Below, in pieces: positions 54,981 through 64,000 of a stretch of DNA of 64,000 nucleotides. The notes under the pieces were generated by a model that saw only the letters and a list, made by a program, of their open reading frames with translations, made no database searches and had not been told where the DNA came from. Position numbers and translations under genes: made by a program. Every line of letters begins with the position of its first letter. Position 1 is the stretch's first letter. Origin of the DNA: Prevotella melaninogenica (GTDB lineage: Bacteria > Bacteroidota > Bacteroidia > Bacteroidales > Bacteroidaceae); the NCBI RefSeq assembly GCF_003609775.1, contig NZ_AP018049.1:62001-126000 (forward strand). The letters are read 5' to 3'.

Positions 54981-55289
54981 TCCCCTCTGACATAGAAAAC
55001 CTTTTCATGTTAGTACTTTGAAAATTCGAAGATAACAGGTTGAAAAAATATGACATAAATTCGGGTGAAATGTCTATAAATAACGAAAAAAATACGTATA
55101 AAAAGTAAGTCTGCAACCAACAGTAAATCAGTTGGTTATAAAACTCTATTCTAAAAGGTGCTTAATTGGACTTCAAAAGGGCGTTAGTAAGAGCTCTAAA
55201 GAGCATCTTTTGCAAGTCAATTAGGCGTCTTTTCGAAGCTAAAAAAGCATGTGTTGGTTTTGTGTTATGTGAAAATAGTTTACAAATAT
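54981..55289 (+). repeat. R3 family: about 300-bp dispersed element with 22-bp-period core (copy B)
   Basis: Aligned with copy A along its length: ACATAGAAAACC, a CGGGTGAAATGTCTATAAA block, CAGTAAATCAGTTGGTTATA, then 22-bp units starting at 55158, 55180, 55202, 55224 and 55246, and the end AATAGTTTACAAATAT. It lies between convergent genes. Confidence 0.85.
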
Positions 55290-55375
55290 GAAGCAAGAGG
55301 GAATAAGTGGTGCGGTCTTTATAAAGTGTACAAGGCTTTATTCTATTTCCAATCTATGCTTTAACGAAAGAATCA

Positions 55376-55422
55376 GAAAAAAGACTCTGTTCCCAATAGT
55401 AGGGAACAGAGTCTTTATTTTG
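55376..55422. terminator. Intrinsic terminator of ndh
   Basis: Stem AAAGACTCTGTTCCC with GGGAACAGAGTCTTT overlaps the ndh stop codon; the minus-strand exit is TTTTCTG and the plus-strand exit ATTTTG. Confidence 0.8.
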
Positions 55423-56686
55423 CCTTCAAAATCAAACGCAGGCTTTGTTTATAATTAATATAGTTCCATACCCAGTTGAGCAGGATAAATGTCTTATTCT
55501 TTACGCCAAGGATAGAACGAAGGTGAACAACGAGCCACAATGCCCACGCAGGGAAGCCTCCAAACTTCTTTCCAGAGATTTCTGCAACAGCATGGTTGCG
55601 ACCAATAGTTGCCATTACACCGAGGTTTTTGTATCTGAAAGGCTTTGGCTCTTTTCCTTTCAACATTGCTTTGAAGTTCTTTGCAACGGTCTTTGCCTGC
55701 TGCATAGCTACTTGTGCGAGCTGAGGATGACCAAGTGGATATTCCTCATCGCCTTCTACAAGGCTTACATCTCCAATTGCATAGACGTCTTCTACACCCT
55801 TTACACGACAAAAACGGTCGGTAAGGAGTCTACCAGCATGCCCAATACTCTCCGCAGGAAAACCTTCGACGGTATTTGCACAGATTCCACTCACCCAAAT
55901 AACAGTCTGTGTAGGGATTTCCAAGCCTGCACTGGTTTTCAGAATTCCATCTTTGTATTCAGTAGCAAACTGAGGCTGACGGATATGAACATGTAAGTCT
56001 TTCAGATCTCGTTCTGCTCGTTTTGATGATACTGGATCCATAGCTGCAAGAAGACGGTCACCTGCATTAACAAGGTAGATATGCATCTGTGAAGAGTCAA
56101 GGTCGGGATAATCACGAGCAATGATGTTCTTCTTCATCTCAGCCACAGCTCCTGCAATTTCAACACCCGAAGCACCACCACCGACAACAACGATATTCAT
56201 CAATGCCTGTTTGCGTGCTGGGTCTTCCTCTGTTAAAGCAAGTTCAAGATTACGCAGGATTGTATTACGGAGTTTCATAGCCTCACTAACCGATTTCATC
56301 GGGAGTGTCGTTGCTTCAATATCCTTATTTCCAAAGAAGTTAGTCTTTGCACCAAATGCCAATACAAGATAGTCGTATTCTATCTCGCCCACCGTTGTGT
56401 TGATAGTCTTTTTAGCCGAATCCACCGATTTTACCTCTGCCATTCGGAAGAAAAAGTCCTTTCGTCCTTGGAAAAGTCGACGGAAAGGAAAAGAGATACT
56501 ACTTGGTTCAAGACCACCCGAAGCCACCTGATAAATTAATGGAGGGAACTGATGATAGTTATTCTTATCTACCAATACAACTTGGTAATCATCATCTACT
56601 AATTTGAAGGCCAATTCCAAACCTCCCAATCCACCACCAACAATAACGACTCTTTTTTTGTTAGTGCGTTCAATGTTTGCTTTCAT
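55415..56686 (-). CDS. ndh: Type II NADH:quinone oxidoreductase
   Basis: A 423-residue flavoprotein with two dinucleotide folds: VVIVGGGLGGLELA (about 13-26) for FAD and VVVGGGASGVEIAGA (about 166-180) for NADH. The quinone/FAD contact region VYAIGDVSLVEG and LAQVAMQQAKTVAKN follow. The hydrophobic C terminus (FPAWALWLVVHLRSILG, FILLNWVWNYI) is the membrane-anchoring helical tail. It oxidises NADH without pumping and reduces menaquinone, which FrdCAB can re-oxidise. Confidence 0.92.
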   Translation of the reverse strand: MKANIERTNKKRVVIVGGGLGGLELAFKLVDDDYQVVLVDKNNYHQFPPLIYQVASGGLEPSSISFPFRRLFQGRKDFFFRMAEVKSVDSAKKTINTTVGEIEYDYLVLAFGAKTNFFGNKDIEATTLPMKSVSEAMKLRNTILRNLELALTEEDPARKQALMNIVVVGGGASGVEIAGAVAEMKKNIIARDYPDLDSSQMHIYLVNAGDRLLAAMDPVSSKRAERDLKDLHVHIRQPQFATEYKDGILKTSAGLEIPTQTVIWVSGICANTVEGFPAESIGHAGRLLTDRFCRVKGVEDVYAIGDVSLVEGDEEYPLGHPQLAQVAMQQAKTVAKNFKAMLKGKEPKPFRYKNLGVMATIGRNHAVAEISGKKFGGFPAWALWLVVHLRSILGVKNKTFILLNWVWNYINYKQSLRLILKAK

Positions 56687-56794
56687 TATCCTGCTATATT
56701 TATGTTTGTTATCTTTTATACGTCTATTCCCTTTCTTTTTTTATAGAGAAAATCGTGCCAGAGGTATTCTTTGTTAGAGGAAAAGTTATACCGT

Positions 56795-58036
56795 CTATAT
56801 ATAAATTAATTTTGTAAGTCGTTCTTCTGGGAAGAGTCCGCGCGCAACAGCTTGCACCTCCTCTGCCGTTATTGCATCAATGTTGCGATAGAGTGCTGAT
56901 ATATCCTTCTTCCATCCATAGTGGAGGAAGCCTTTACCAAAATCTAAAGCAAGGTTTTCACGGTTGTCACATGCAATACCAATCTGTCCTTTAATCTGCT
57001 GTTTAGCTACAGCCAACTCGTCATCCGTCAATGGAGTATCGATGAAATGGTCGAGTTCTGCACGTACAAGGCGCATACATTCATCTAAATCATCGGCATC
57101 ACAACCGAAGTATATAGCCCAAATACCCGTTAACGAATAGCTCACCATAGAACTATCTACCGTATAGACAAGTCCACGATGTTCGCGAAGTGCAAGATTC
57201 AAACGGGCACTCATACCTGGTCCACCTAAGATGTTATTCAATAGATAAAGTGCCATACGTCTTTTGTCATGTATGCTGTAGGCACGATTACCAATCATTA
57301 CGTGAGCTTGATGAGTATGCTTATTAATCTTAACCGTTTGAGGTTGGTATTCACTCAATGCAGGAAGCGGAATTTCTATTGGTTTTTCTGTTTCGCCCTT
57401 TACCTTTACTTTACAGTCATTCTCTTTCTCTAAAAGACTGAGCAGATTATCAAAATCTATATCACCATACGCAAAAAACACCGAATTCATCGGTCTATAA
57501 TGTTTTTTTGTGAATCGAAGTGCATCCTCAGTTGTGAACTTCCGAACACGCTCTGCCGTTCCAAGGATACTATGTCCTAAAGGGTGCCCACGGAAGATGA
57601 TATTTTCAAATTCATCATAGATCAACTCTGCAGGACTATCATTGTAGGATTCGATTTCATCGCAGATAACTTCGACTTCCTTATCTATCTCCTTTTGTGG
57701 ATAGACACTATGGAAAACAATATCTGTCAGAAGGTCTATTGCTCGTGGGAGATGGTCTTTTAGAATAGCAGAATAATAAACCGTATCGGTCTTAGTTGTA
57801 AAGGCATTGAGGTCGCCTCCCACTTGTTCAAGACAGTGAATAACATCTATTGCTGTGCGACGAGTAGTACCCTTGAACGTAACGTGCTCACAGAAATGAG
57901 CTATCCCCTCCTCATCAGGTAGTTCGTTGGCTGTCCCGACATTGAGTTGATACCCACAATAAACCACTGGTGAGGCCGTTGGAAGGGCTATGATGCGCAG
58001 TCCATTCTCCAAGACTGCAGTTTGATATCTTGTCAT
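56795..58036 (-). CDS. M16 family zinc peptidase (insulinase/processing-peptidase type)
   Basis: A 413-residue single-unit M16 protein. The inverted zinc motif is HFCEHVTFKGT (His47, Glu50, His51), with the third ligand likely in the IDKEVEVICDEIESYNDSP segment. The C-terminal domain carries the LGGPGMSARLNLALREHRGLVYTV signature of the inactive half-like subunit. It has no signal peptide. A -7 box (TAATTTTG, 58043-58050 minus) overlaps the beginning so closely that the mRNA may be nearly leaderless; the start is ATG 58036. A role in peptide degradation is assumed. Confidence 0.87.
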   Translation of the reverse strand: MTRYQTAVLENGLRIIALPTASPVVYCGYQLNVGTANELPDEEGIAHFCEHVTFKGTTRRTAIDVIHCLEQVGGDLNAFTTKTDTVYYSAILKDHLPRAIDLLTDIVFHSVYPQKEIDKEVEVICDEIESYNDSPAELIYDEFENIIFRGHPLGHSILGTAERVRKFTTEDALRFTKKHYRPMNSVFFAYGDIDFDNLLSLLEKENDCKVKVKGETEKPIEIPLPALSEYQPQTVKINKHTHQAHVMIGNRAYSIHDKRRMALYLLNNILGGPGMSARLNLALREHRGLVYTVDSSMVSYSLTGIWAIYFGCDADDLDECMRLVRAELDHFIDTPLTDDELAVAKQQIKGQIGIACDNRENLALDFGKGFLHYGWKKDISALYRNIDAITAEEVQAVARGLFPEERLTKLIYI

Positions 58037-58109
58037 AGGGTGCAAAATTAAGAAAAAAGAATGAAAAGTAATAGACTTTAAACGACAAAGAAAAAAGAAC
58101 TCATTTCAT

Positions 58110-58140
58110 TTTGTAATCCGCCTAAATTTCAGTATATTTG
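58110..58140 (+). promoter_or_regulatory. Promoter of the PfkB-family kinase gene
   Basis: TTTG at 58110-58113, 19-bp spacer, TATATTTG at 58133-58140; the start codon lies 38 bp downstream. Confidence 0.82.
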
Positions 58141-58177
58141 CACAACTAAAGTGAGACACAATATAATTCACAATAAA

Positions 58178-59116
58178 ATGCGGAAAGTAATAGGTATAGG
58201 TGAAACCGTTTTAGACATCATCTTTAAGGATAATAAACCAGTTGAGGCAGTTCCAGGAGGGTCTACCTTTAATGCCATTACATCGTTAGGACGCTGCGGA
58301 GTTAACGCATCGTTTATTTCTGAAGCGGGTAATGACCATGTTGGAAAATACATCATTGATTTCTTGAAGAACAATGGTGTGAATGCTGATAGCGTTTCTA
58401 CTTTCCCTGATTCTAAGTCGCCTGTGTCGCTTGCCTTCCTCAATGAGAAGAATGATGCAGAATATATCTTCTATAAAGATCATCCACACGATCAGTTAGA
58501 TTTTACTTTCCCTGATATCCAGCCCGATGATATCGTGCTTTTCAGTTCCTTCTATGCGGTGAATCCGGTGATTCGTCCACAGGTAGTAGGATTGCTCGAT
58601 TATGCTCGCTCACGTGGTGCCATCATCTACTATGATGTTAATTTCCGCCCAGCACACAAAGATGAGGTTATCAAGATAACACCTAATCTGATAGAGAACC
58701 TTGATTATGCTGATATTGTACGTGGCAGTCACGAAGACTTTGCGACACTTTACAAGAAGGAGGATGCTGATAAAGTTTATAATGCAGAGATTTCCTTCTA
58801 TTGCAAACAGTTTATCTATACACAGGGAAGTCAACCTGTGGAGGTGCGTAGTGGTAAGGAATTGAAAAAGTCATACCCAGTACTTGACACTAATATTGTT
58901 AGCACTATCGGAGCCGGCGATAACTTTAATGCAGGCTTTATCTTCGGTATGTTGAAGTATGGAATCACTCGTGTTGACCTCGAAAGAGGACTAACAGAAG
59001 AGCAGTGGGATAAACTCATCAACTATGCTTTGGCGTTCTCTGCAGATTGCTGTAAGGATATCTTCAACTATGTAAGCAAGGAGTTTGGTGAGAAGATGAG
59101 AGATGGGGCCTTATAA
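58178..59116 (+). CDS. PfkB family carbohydrate kinase (fructokinase-like)
   Basis: A 312-residue ribokinase-fold sugar kinase. The N-terminal GETVLDIIF and GGSTFNAITSLGRCG form the substrate site; the C-terminal STIGAGDNFNAGF carries the catalytic Asp and anion hole. Fructose or a similar hexose is the best guess. The ATG at 58178 is chosen since an earlier ATG-less region would lie inside the leader. It is divergent from the M16 gene. Confidence 0.88.
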   Translation: MRKVIGIGETVLDIIFKDNKPVEAVPGGSTFNAITSLGRCGVNASFISEAGNDHVGKYIIDFLKNNGVNADSVSTFPDSKSPVSLAFLNEKNDAEYIFYKDHPHDQLDFTFPDIQPDDIVLFSSFYAVNPVIRPQVVGLLDYARSRGAIIYYDVNFRPAHKDEVIKITPNLIENLDYADIVRGSHEDFATLYKKEDADKVYNAEISFYCKQFIYTQGSQPVEVRSGKELKKSYPVLDTNIVSTIGAGDNFNAGFIFGMLKYGITRVDLERGLTEEQWDKLINYALAFSADCCKDIFNYVSKEFGEKMRDGAL

Positions 59117-59168
59117 TTAGTCTTATTTGCCAAATAAGTCCAATAAGCCAAATAAGCCCAATAAGCTT
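59117..59168. repeat. R4-like repeat (copy 4)
   Basis: AATAAGCC/AAATAAGTCC words repeat at about 9-10 bp in the short gap before the flavodiiron gene. It is the least regular R4 member. Confidence 0.5.
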
Positions 59169-59199
59169 TAAAAAGAAACTACATAAATTCAAAAATAAA

Positions 59200-60390
59200 A
59201 TGATAGAAATTGCCAATAAAGTTTATTACGTAGGAGTTAACGACCGTAATAAGAACCTCTTTGAAGGATTATGGCCATTGCCTTATGGTGTGACCTATAA
59301 CTCTTACCTCATTGATGATGAGAAGGTTTGCCTTATTGATACAGTTGAAGTAGACTTCTTTACTCAGTTTATTGAGAGACTTCGTGAGGTGTTGGGCGAC
59401 CGACAGATTGATTACTTAGTCATCAACCACATGGAGCCTGACCACTCTGGTTCAATAGGTTTGCTGCGTAAATATTATCCTAACATCCAAGTTATCGGTA
59501 ATAAGAAAACCTTTGATATGATGTCAGGATTCTATGGTGTCAAGGATAATACGTTAGAGGTTAAGAATGGTGAGGAGTTGAGCTTAGGTAATCATACCTT
59601 ACAGTTCTTTATGACTCCAATGGTTCACTGGCCTGAAACAATGATGACACTCTGCAAAGGTGAGGTCAGCCACCTCTTTACAGGTGATGCATTTGGCTGT
59701 TTTGGTGCATTAAATGGCGGTCTCATTGATCAAGAGATTGATACTGATTGGTGTTGGTTAGAGATGGTTCGTTACTATTCTAACATTGTTGGAAAGTACG
59801 GAACACCTGTTCAGAACGCATTAAAGAAGCTTGCTGGTATTCATATTGACTATATCTGCTCTACTCATGGACCAGTATGGCATAAGTATGTTGACAAGGT
59901 TATTGGTCTCTACGACCGAATGTCTAAGTACGAAACTGAGCCAGGCTTGGTAATTTGTTATGGTACAATGTATGGCAATACTGAGCGTATGGCAGAGGAG
60001 ATTGCACGCTCAGCATCGCTCGCTGGTGTAAAGAATATTCGTCTGTATAACGTTTCTAAGACTCACCATAGCTATATTCTTCAGGACGTCTTCCGCTTTC
60101 GTGGCTTAATCGTTGGTGCTCCTACTTATAATGCAGGACTCTATCACGAGATGGACGTACTCTTGCAGGAGGTTGCTAACCGCGATATTAAGAATCACCT
60201 TATCGGCTGGTTTGGCTCTTATTCATGGGCATCAAAGGCTGTTGCTGCTATTGGTGAATGGAATGAAAATCACCTCCACTTCGAGAAAGTGGGTGAGCCA
60301 GTAGAGATGAAGCAAGCACTTACTCCAGAGATTAAGGAAGAGTGTAATCGCTTAGGACGCGAAATGGCAGCTAAACTCTTAGAGGAATAA
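59200..60390 (+). CDS. Flavodiiron protein (FprA-type A flavoprotein)
   Basis: A 396-residue enzyme with an N-terminal metallo-beta-lactamase-like diiron domain (about 1-250) and a C-terminal flavodoxin domain (about 255-395). Diiron ligands are visible in NHMEPDHSGS, MTPMVHWPET, GDAFGCFG and STHGPVWH. The FMN loop is YGTMYGNTERMAEEI. It reduces oxygen (or NO) to water, protecting an anaerobe; electrons come from rubredoxin or similar. The LOG gene starts 2 bp after its stop, so the two form an operon. Confidence 0.94.
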   Translation: MIEIANKVYYVGVNDRNKNLFEGLWPLPYGVTYNSYLIDDEKVCLIDTVEVDFFTQFIERLREVLGDRQIDYLVINHMEPDHSGSIGLLRKYYPNIQVIGNKKTFDMMSGFYGVKDNTLEVKNGEELSLGNHTLQFFMTPMVHWPETMMTLCKGEVSHLFTGDAFGCFGALNGGLIDQEIDTDWCWLEMVRYYSNIVGKYGTPVQNALKKLAGIHIDYICSTHGPVWHKYVDKVIGLYDRMSKYETEPGLVICYGTMYGNTERMAEEIARSASLAGVKNIRLYNVSKTHHSYILQDVFRFRGLIVGAPTYNAGLYHEMDVLLQEVANRDIKNHLIGWFGSYSWASKAVAAIGEWNENHLHFEKVGEPVEMKQALTPEIKEECNRLGREMAAKLLEE

Positions 60391-60391
60391 G

Positions 60392-60910
60392 ATGAATATA
60401 GCTGTATTTTGCTCTGCAAACAATAACATTGCTCCCGACTACTTCCGTGCTGCGGAAGAGTTGGGACGATGGATTGGAAAGAATGGACATACGCTTGTTT
60501 ATGGTGGAGCTAATAGTGGATTGATGGAGTGTATTGGTAAGGCTGTACACGAAGCTGGTGGACGTACTATCGGGGTTATCCCTCGCATCTTAGAAGAAGG
60601 ACGCAGAGTTAGTGGCTATGTAGATGTAGAGATTCCTTGTGAAGACCTTACTGATCGCAAAGCAATTATCATGGAACGCTCTGATGAGTTCTATGCATTG
60701 CCTGGAGGTATAGGGACTATTGATGAAATTTTCACCGTTGCAGGCTCAGCTTCTATTGGTTATCATCATAAGAAGGTAACCTTAGTTAACGTAGAAGGCT
60801 TCTGGGATAGTCTTATAGCCCTGCTGAACGACCTTTTAAAGAAAGAAATGTTACGTGGCTCTCTCAACGACTATATAGAGGTAAAGACCATTGATGACTT
60901 AAGGAAGTGA
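60392..60910 (+). CDS. LOG family protein (cytokinin riboside 5'-phosphate phosphoribohydrolase-like)
   Basis: A 172-residue Rossmann-like protein with the LOG signature: VYGGANSGLMECIGKAV near residue 30-50 and the catalytic PGGIGTIDEIF motif at about 106-116. Family members cleave nucleoside 5'-monophosphates at the N-glycosidic bond; in bacteria this is usually nucleotide salvage or clean-up rather than hormone synthesis. It is co-transcribed with the flavodiiron protein. Confidence 0.9.
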   Translation: MNIAVFCSANNNIAPDYFRAAEELGRWIGKNGHTLVYGGANSGLMECIGKAVHEAGGRTIGVIPRILEEGRRVSGYVDVEIPCEDLTDRKAIIMERSDEFYALPGGIGTIDEIFTVAGSASIGYHHKKVTLVNVEGFWDSLIALLNDLLKKEMLRGSLNDYIEVKTIDDLRK

Positions 60911-61614
60911 TTGTTTTCTAAAGAACAGTTTTACAACAGTTCAGAAAACAAAAACATAATATAAATAAGGTTTCTTCCTATTTTTGGCTTCATAATCGAC
61001 ACTCAAGATTAGAACGAACACACTTTTTTCTACAAATTTACTTTCAATTTAATTTGCTGTCACTTTTAACATTTAGTGTAATCGATTTATAATCAGCTTT
61101 TTAATTGCGTAAAAGGAGTGATAGGAGTGACAGGAAAGTAGATTTATAGAAATCGTTTATTGAAAACGAACTTTTTGTCTTCGCATGAAAATGGGGATAT
61201 ATTGTGTTTTCTTATATACCCTTTTCTTATTTATAAGATAAAATTTAAACTGTCCAATCTTTTTAGTATCATTTGTTATCTACATTCATATCTTATAAAC
61301 AAGGTAGCAATGTAATACAACCCGTTTGAATGAAACAAAAATAAACATTAGGCGTATTCATTTCATATTCTTCAACATAAAATGAGTACGTTTACAATAC
61401 CTTACAGTTATTTTGCACTCTACCCGAGCCACGAACTGAGTAAATATGCGGGAAATAGTGTAATTTTGCAGCCGAAGGTTTGTTCATATTAGATTGAAAA
61501 ATCACGATAGGTCAGCTTTGCAAGATGATATCAGCTTTCCTATTTAATATTGAGCCGCCTTGATTTTATTAAATAACAACGAGTAGTTTTAAACTGCTCA
61601 TTAATCAAAACAAC
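60911..61614. other. Long gap upstream of the GH16 gene
   Basis: About 700 bp of AT-rich sequence with no credible gene. A TAATTTTG box at 61461-61468 is the best -7 candidate for the GH16 gene, giving a leader of about 140 nt; no -33 element at standard spacing. AGTGATAGGAGTGACAGGA at 61120 is a small direct-repeat patch. Confidence 0.5.
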
Positions 61615-63633
61615 ATGAAAAAAACAGGATTATTACTTTGCGGGTTATGTTTAGGACTCTCTAACCTATCTGCACAAGTAACACAGAATGCCGTACCGCC
61701 AATGGCTGGTTGGAATTACTATGGAGGTGATGAGTTTAATGGAAACAAGATTGACGAATCCCGATGGGGTATCTATGGTGATCCAAAGTATAATTATAAG
61801 TTTGATGATTATGGTAATACAGAAGGACAAGGAGGTGTCCAGTATTATCGTGCCGATATGGTTAAGGTAAGAAATGGAGTGGCATATATAACCGCTTCAC
61901 GTGAACCTCTTTTGACAGGACGTCGTCCTGATCCTAAAAAAGACCCAGCTGGAACCGATTATAAAGTAAAGGTACAGCCACCTTTTAAGCCAAAGCACGA
62001 CTTTGGAAAGTATGGTTGGTGGTCTGGGGCCCTCTCCAGTCGTAATGCTAATGGAGCTGACATGGGAACCGGTAAAGGATTAGAACACGGAGTTTATTAT
62101 CCTCTTTACTCCCGTATAGAAGTAAAAGCAAAGATTCCATACGAGTTCGGAACTTGGATGGCACTATGGCTTCGTCACTGTAATGGAGCAAGTACTTTCG
62201 AGATTGATTTGCAAGAGTTCTTTGTAAATGAGGACCGAAAAGATGCAATGAAGGAGAAAGGCTTTTATCTGCATCAGACTGTCCATGGTATGGATTATAA
62301 TTCAAGATCGCAAAACGGTAAGCTTAATAGTAGTCATAATATTAATGACTATGGAGATCGTGTAAGGGAGCTTGACTTTGATCCAGGAAAAGACTTCCAT
62401 GTTTATGGTGCACAGATTGATCCAGAACCAGGTGACCCAAAGCATTTAGCCGTAACTTTCCTCTTAGATGGAAGGGTAAGATCTGTTTTCCGTACAAAGG
62501 ATAATAGATATAAATCAAACAATCCGCAGTATCCATATCGTTATAATGCACTCTTAGCAGAAAACCTTTCAAAGTATGGAGAGGACCGTGTTTGGGACGT
62601 AGCCATCACAGGACAAGTAGGAGGTAAGGCGTGGAAAGCTAATACAGAAATACTACCAAGTATGTATCCATATACAGGATTTGGTGGAACCCTCTACCCT
62701 GAATTAAACCCTAAGTATGGAGGTGATATTAATAAGGTTCCTAATCAGTTTGTTACAGAAGTAGACTGGTTGCGTGTTTTTAAACGTGCAAATACACTAC
62801 TATGGATAGGTAACCGTCCAGAATACAGAAAAAATCAGAAGATAAGTCTTGACCTTGCTAAAGAGAAGTTTGCTAAGATTAATGTAGGAGATCAGTTGGT
62901 TATGGACCTTGAGGTTTGTGATCCTACAAAGCAAGCAAGCCTTGATATCTTTAACAAAAGTGGACAGTCTATCACTACTCTAAAGCCAGAGTTTACAAAG
63001 AATGATGCACAGGTAACTTTCGTTGTGACAGAAGAACTTAGTAAGAAGCTAAGGAATGAGGGCTGCGTATTGCGAGGTGAGAATATTCGTTTATACACCG
63101 TATGTCATTCATCAAAGAAGGATGCTATTTGGTCAGGATTCAAGGAACTCCAGTGGGGTGAAACAATTATCCCTGCAGAGTTGTTTGCACATTTAGCAGA
63201 AGGTCAGAAACTTGAGTTTGTGGTGAGAGATGCTAATCCTGGTGCAAAGATTTTCTTACGCCAGAATAAAAAGAATCCTACTGATTCAAAAAGACCTAAG
63301 TTCTCATTTAGCGTACAGTATGGTAATATTATCAACTTGGATAATGAGAAAGATGAAAAGGCCTATACCCTTGACCTTGAGCCTAAGGTTATCGAAGAGT
63401 TAAAACAGAATGGTTTGGTAGTAACCGGACTGGGGTACTTCTTACGTAGTGTCAACATTGTAGGCAGTCCGATGACCAAAGTAATTACCTCTATTGATAA
63501 GTTAGAAACCACAGATCAGAATGATGGTGCAGTATATAATACTAATGGTGTGAAGGTTAGAGATGCTAATGATAAAGGAAAATTAGCTCCTGGTATTTAC
63601 ATTATCAATGGCAAGAAGGTTTTGGTAAAATAA
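61615..63633 (+). CDS. Secreted GH16 family endo-beta-glycanase with type IX secretion signal
   Basis: A 672-residue exported enzyme. A signal peptide (NLSA, mature end Gln-Val) precedes a GH16 domain (about 30-390) that starts WNYYGGDEFNGNKIDESRW. The catalytic block is FEIDLQEFF, giving nucleophile Glu196, Asp198 and acid/base Glu201 in the E-x-D-x-x-E arrangement; SRIEVKAKIP and FGTWMALWL line the cleft. GH16 enzymes cut beta-1,3/1,4-glucans, agarose or related galactans; the target here is not determinable. A beta-rich region of about 245 residues follows. The C-terminal 35 residues (AVYNTNGVKV ... APGIYIINGKKVLVK) match the type A type IX sorting domain of the nuclease at 11796. Confidence 0.9.
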   Translation: MKKTGLLLCGLCLGLSNLSAQVTQNAVPPMAGWNYYGGDEFNGNKIDESRWGIYGDPKYNYKFDDYGNTEGQGGVQYYRADMVKVRNGVAYITASREPLLTGRRPDPKKDPAGTDYKVKVQPPFKPKHDFGKYGWWSGALSSRNANGADMGTGKGLEHGVYYPLYSRIEVKAKIPYEFGTWMALWLRHCNGASTFEIDLQEFFVNEDRKDAMKEKGFYLHQTVHGMDYNSRSQNGKLNSSHNINDYGDRVRELDFDPGKDFHVYGAQIDPEPGDPKHLAVTFLLDGRVRSVFRTKDNRYKSNNPQYPYRYNALLAENLSKYGEDRVWDVAITGQVGGKAWKANTEILPSMYPYTGFGGTLYPELNPKYGGDINKVPNQFVTEVDWLRVFKRANTLLWIGNRPEYRKNQKISLDLAKEKFAKINVGDQLVMDLEVCDPTKQASLDIFNKSGQSITTLKPEFTKNDAQVTFVVTEELSKKLRNEGCVLRGENIRLYTVCHSSKKDAIWSGFKELQWGETIIPAELFAHLAEGQKLEFVVRDANPGAKIFLRQNKKNPTDSKRPKFSFSVQYGNIINLDNEKDEKAYTLDLEPKVIEELKQNGLVVTGLGYFLRSVNIVGSPMTKVITSIDKLETTDQNDGAVYNTNGVKVRDANDKGKLAPGIYIINGKKVLVK

Positions 63634-63727
63634 AGAAGTGGGATGCAAGATTATGCTCAATCTATTTAATATTATAGATTGTCTTGCAGCACCAAAGAAA
63701 AATTGAACAATACCAATCAATATAAAC

Positions 63728-63773
63728 TCCGATTATGGTGCAAGAGTATCTGCCCATAATCGGATTTTTTTAT
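63728..63773 (+). terminator. Intrinsic terminator of the GH16 gene
   Basis: Perfect 11-bp stem TCCGATTATGG / CCATAATCGGA followed by seven T. Confidence 0.88.
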
Positions 63774-63777
63774 AACC

Positions 63778-64000
63778 AATGTTTGTAAACTATTTTCGTG
63801 TAGCTCAAAACCAAGACATGCTCTTTTGGCTTCTAAAAGACGCCTAATTAACTTGCAAAAGACGCCCTTTAAGCCCCTTACTAACGCCCTTTTGAAGTCT
63901 AATTAAGCACCTTTTCTTTCACTGCTTTATAATCAGCTGATTTTCTGCTGGTTATAAGTTTGCTCGTTATTCGTGTTTTTATCGTTATTTATAGCTGTTT
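63778..64000 (-). repeat. R3 family element (copy C), truncated by the window end
   Basis: ATGTTTGTAAACTATTTT is the reverse complement of the right end of copies A and B. It leads into 22-bp units (TGCTCTTTTGGCTTCTAAAA+GA, CGCCTAATTAACTTGCAAAA+GA, CGCCCTTTAAGCCCCTTACT+AA, CGCCCTTTTGAAGTCTAATT+AA), then GCACCTTTTC. CAGCTGATTTTCTGCTGGTT continues into the left part. The element runs past position 64000. Confidence 0.82.

Noticed and set aside
54754-55116. Minus-strand hydrophobic coding sequence of 120 codons
   Set aside because: It overlaps the R3 repeat, is AT-driven and is not conserved in the aligned R3 copy at 43254.

Overview
This 64 kb window looks like chromosome of an oral-type Prevotella or a close Bacteroidales relative. 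The evidence is a SusC/SusD pair, a B-type fumarate reductase (cytochrome b, flavoprotein, iron-sulfur), DUF2851/DUF4294/DUF4252/WbqC family genes, Bacteroidetes promoters (TTTG, about 19 bp, TAnnTTTG), almost no Shine-Dalgarno sequences, type IX secretion C-terminal signals, and signal peptides that nearly always leave Gln at +1. Genus is inferred from protein families and DNA style; species cannot be fixed by eye. I see no rRNA, tRNA, CRISPR array, prophage or IS transposase.

Layout. 0-7 kb: end of a discoidin-domain glycosidase-type gene, small hypotheticals, then the frdCAB fumarate reductase operon interrupted by a four-helix-bundle (23S IVS-type) gene. 7-19 kb: lipoprotein, pseudokinase-like membrane protein, VanX-type dipeptidase, SAM methyltransferase, secreted nuclease, GNAT-like protein, topoisomerase IV ParE, S41 protease. 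19-26 kb (minus strand): ybeY, coaD, an ECF sigma/membrane-partner pair embedded among three DUF4252 paralogues, dprA, a thioesterase and DUF2851. 26-34 kb: dapB, lepB, wbqC, DUF4294, an outer-membrane porin and aspartate ammonia-lyase. 34-43 kb: a frameshifted lipoprotein, a TPR-like protein, susD/susC, a phosphoesterase, an acyltransferase. 43-54 kb: ruvB, YitT, glutathione peroxidase, sirtuin, three FKBP prolyl isomerases in a row, an Lrp regulator, a C26-M19 fusion hydrolase and a glutaminyl-cyclase-like M28 protein. 55-64 kb: NADH dehydrogenase II, M16 peptidase, PfkB kinase, flavodiiron protein, LOG protein, a type-IX-exported GH16 glycanase.

How genes fit together. AspA makes fumarate from aspartate and FrdCAB reduces it to succinate, the classic anaerobic respiratory end of this group. 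Ndh can feed quinone; the flavodiiron protein and glutathione peroxidase handle oxygen and peroxide. LepB cuts signal peptides and the M28/QC-like protein could cyclise the exposed N-terminal Gln.

The most unusual content is intergenic. At least six dispersed repeat families sit between genes. Three with unrelated sequences (a GCAC-n-GTGC family, a 92-bp TTCATGAA family and a roughly 300-bp family) are all built from contiguous units with the same strict 22-bp period, each unit carrying dyad symmetry or degenerate symmetry. Another GC-rich element occurs as inverted pairs whose second copy is read in frame at the N terminus of the next gene.
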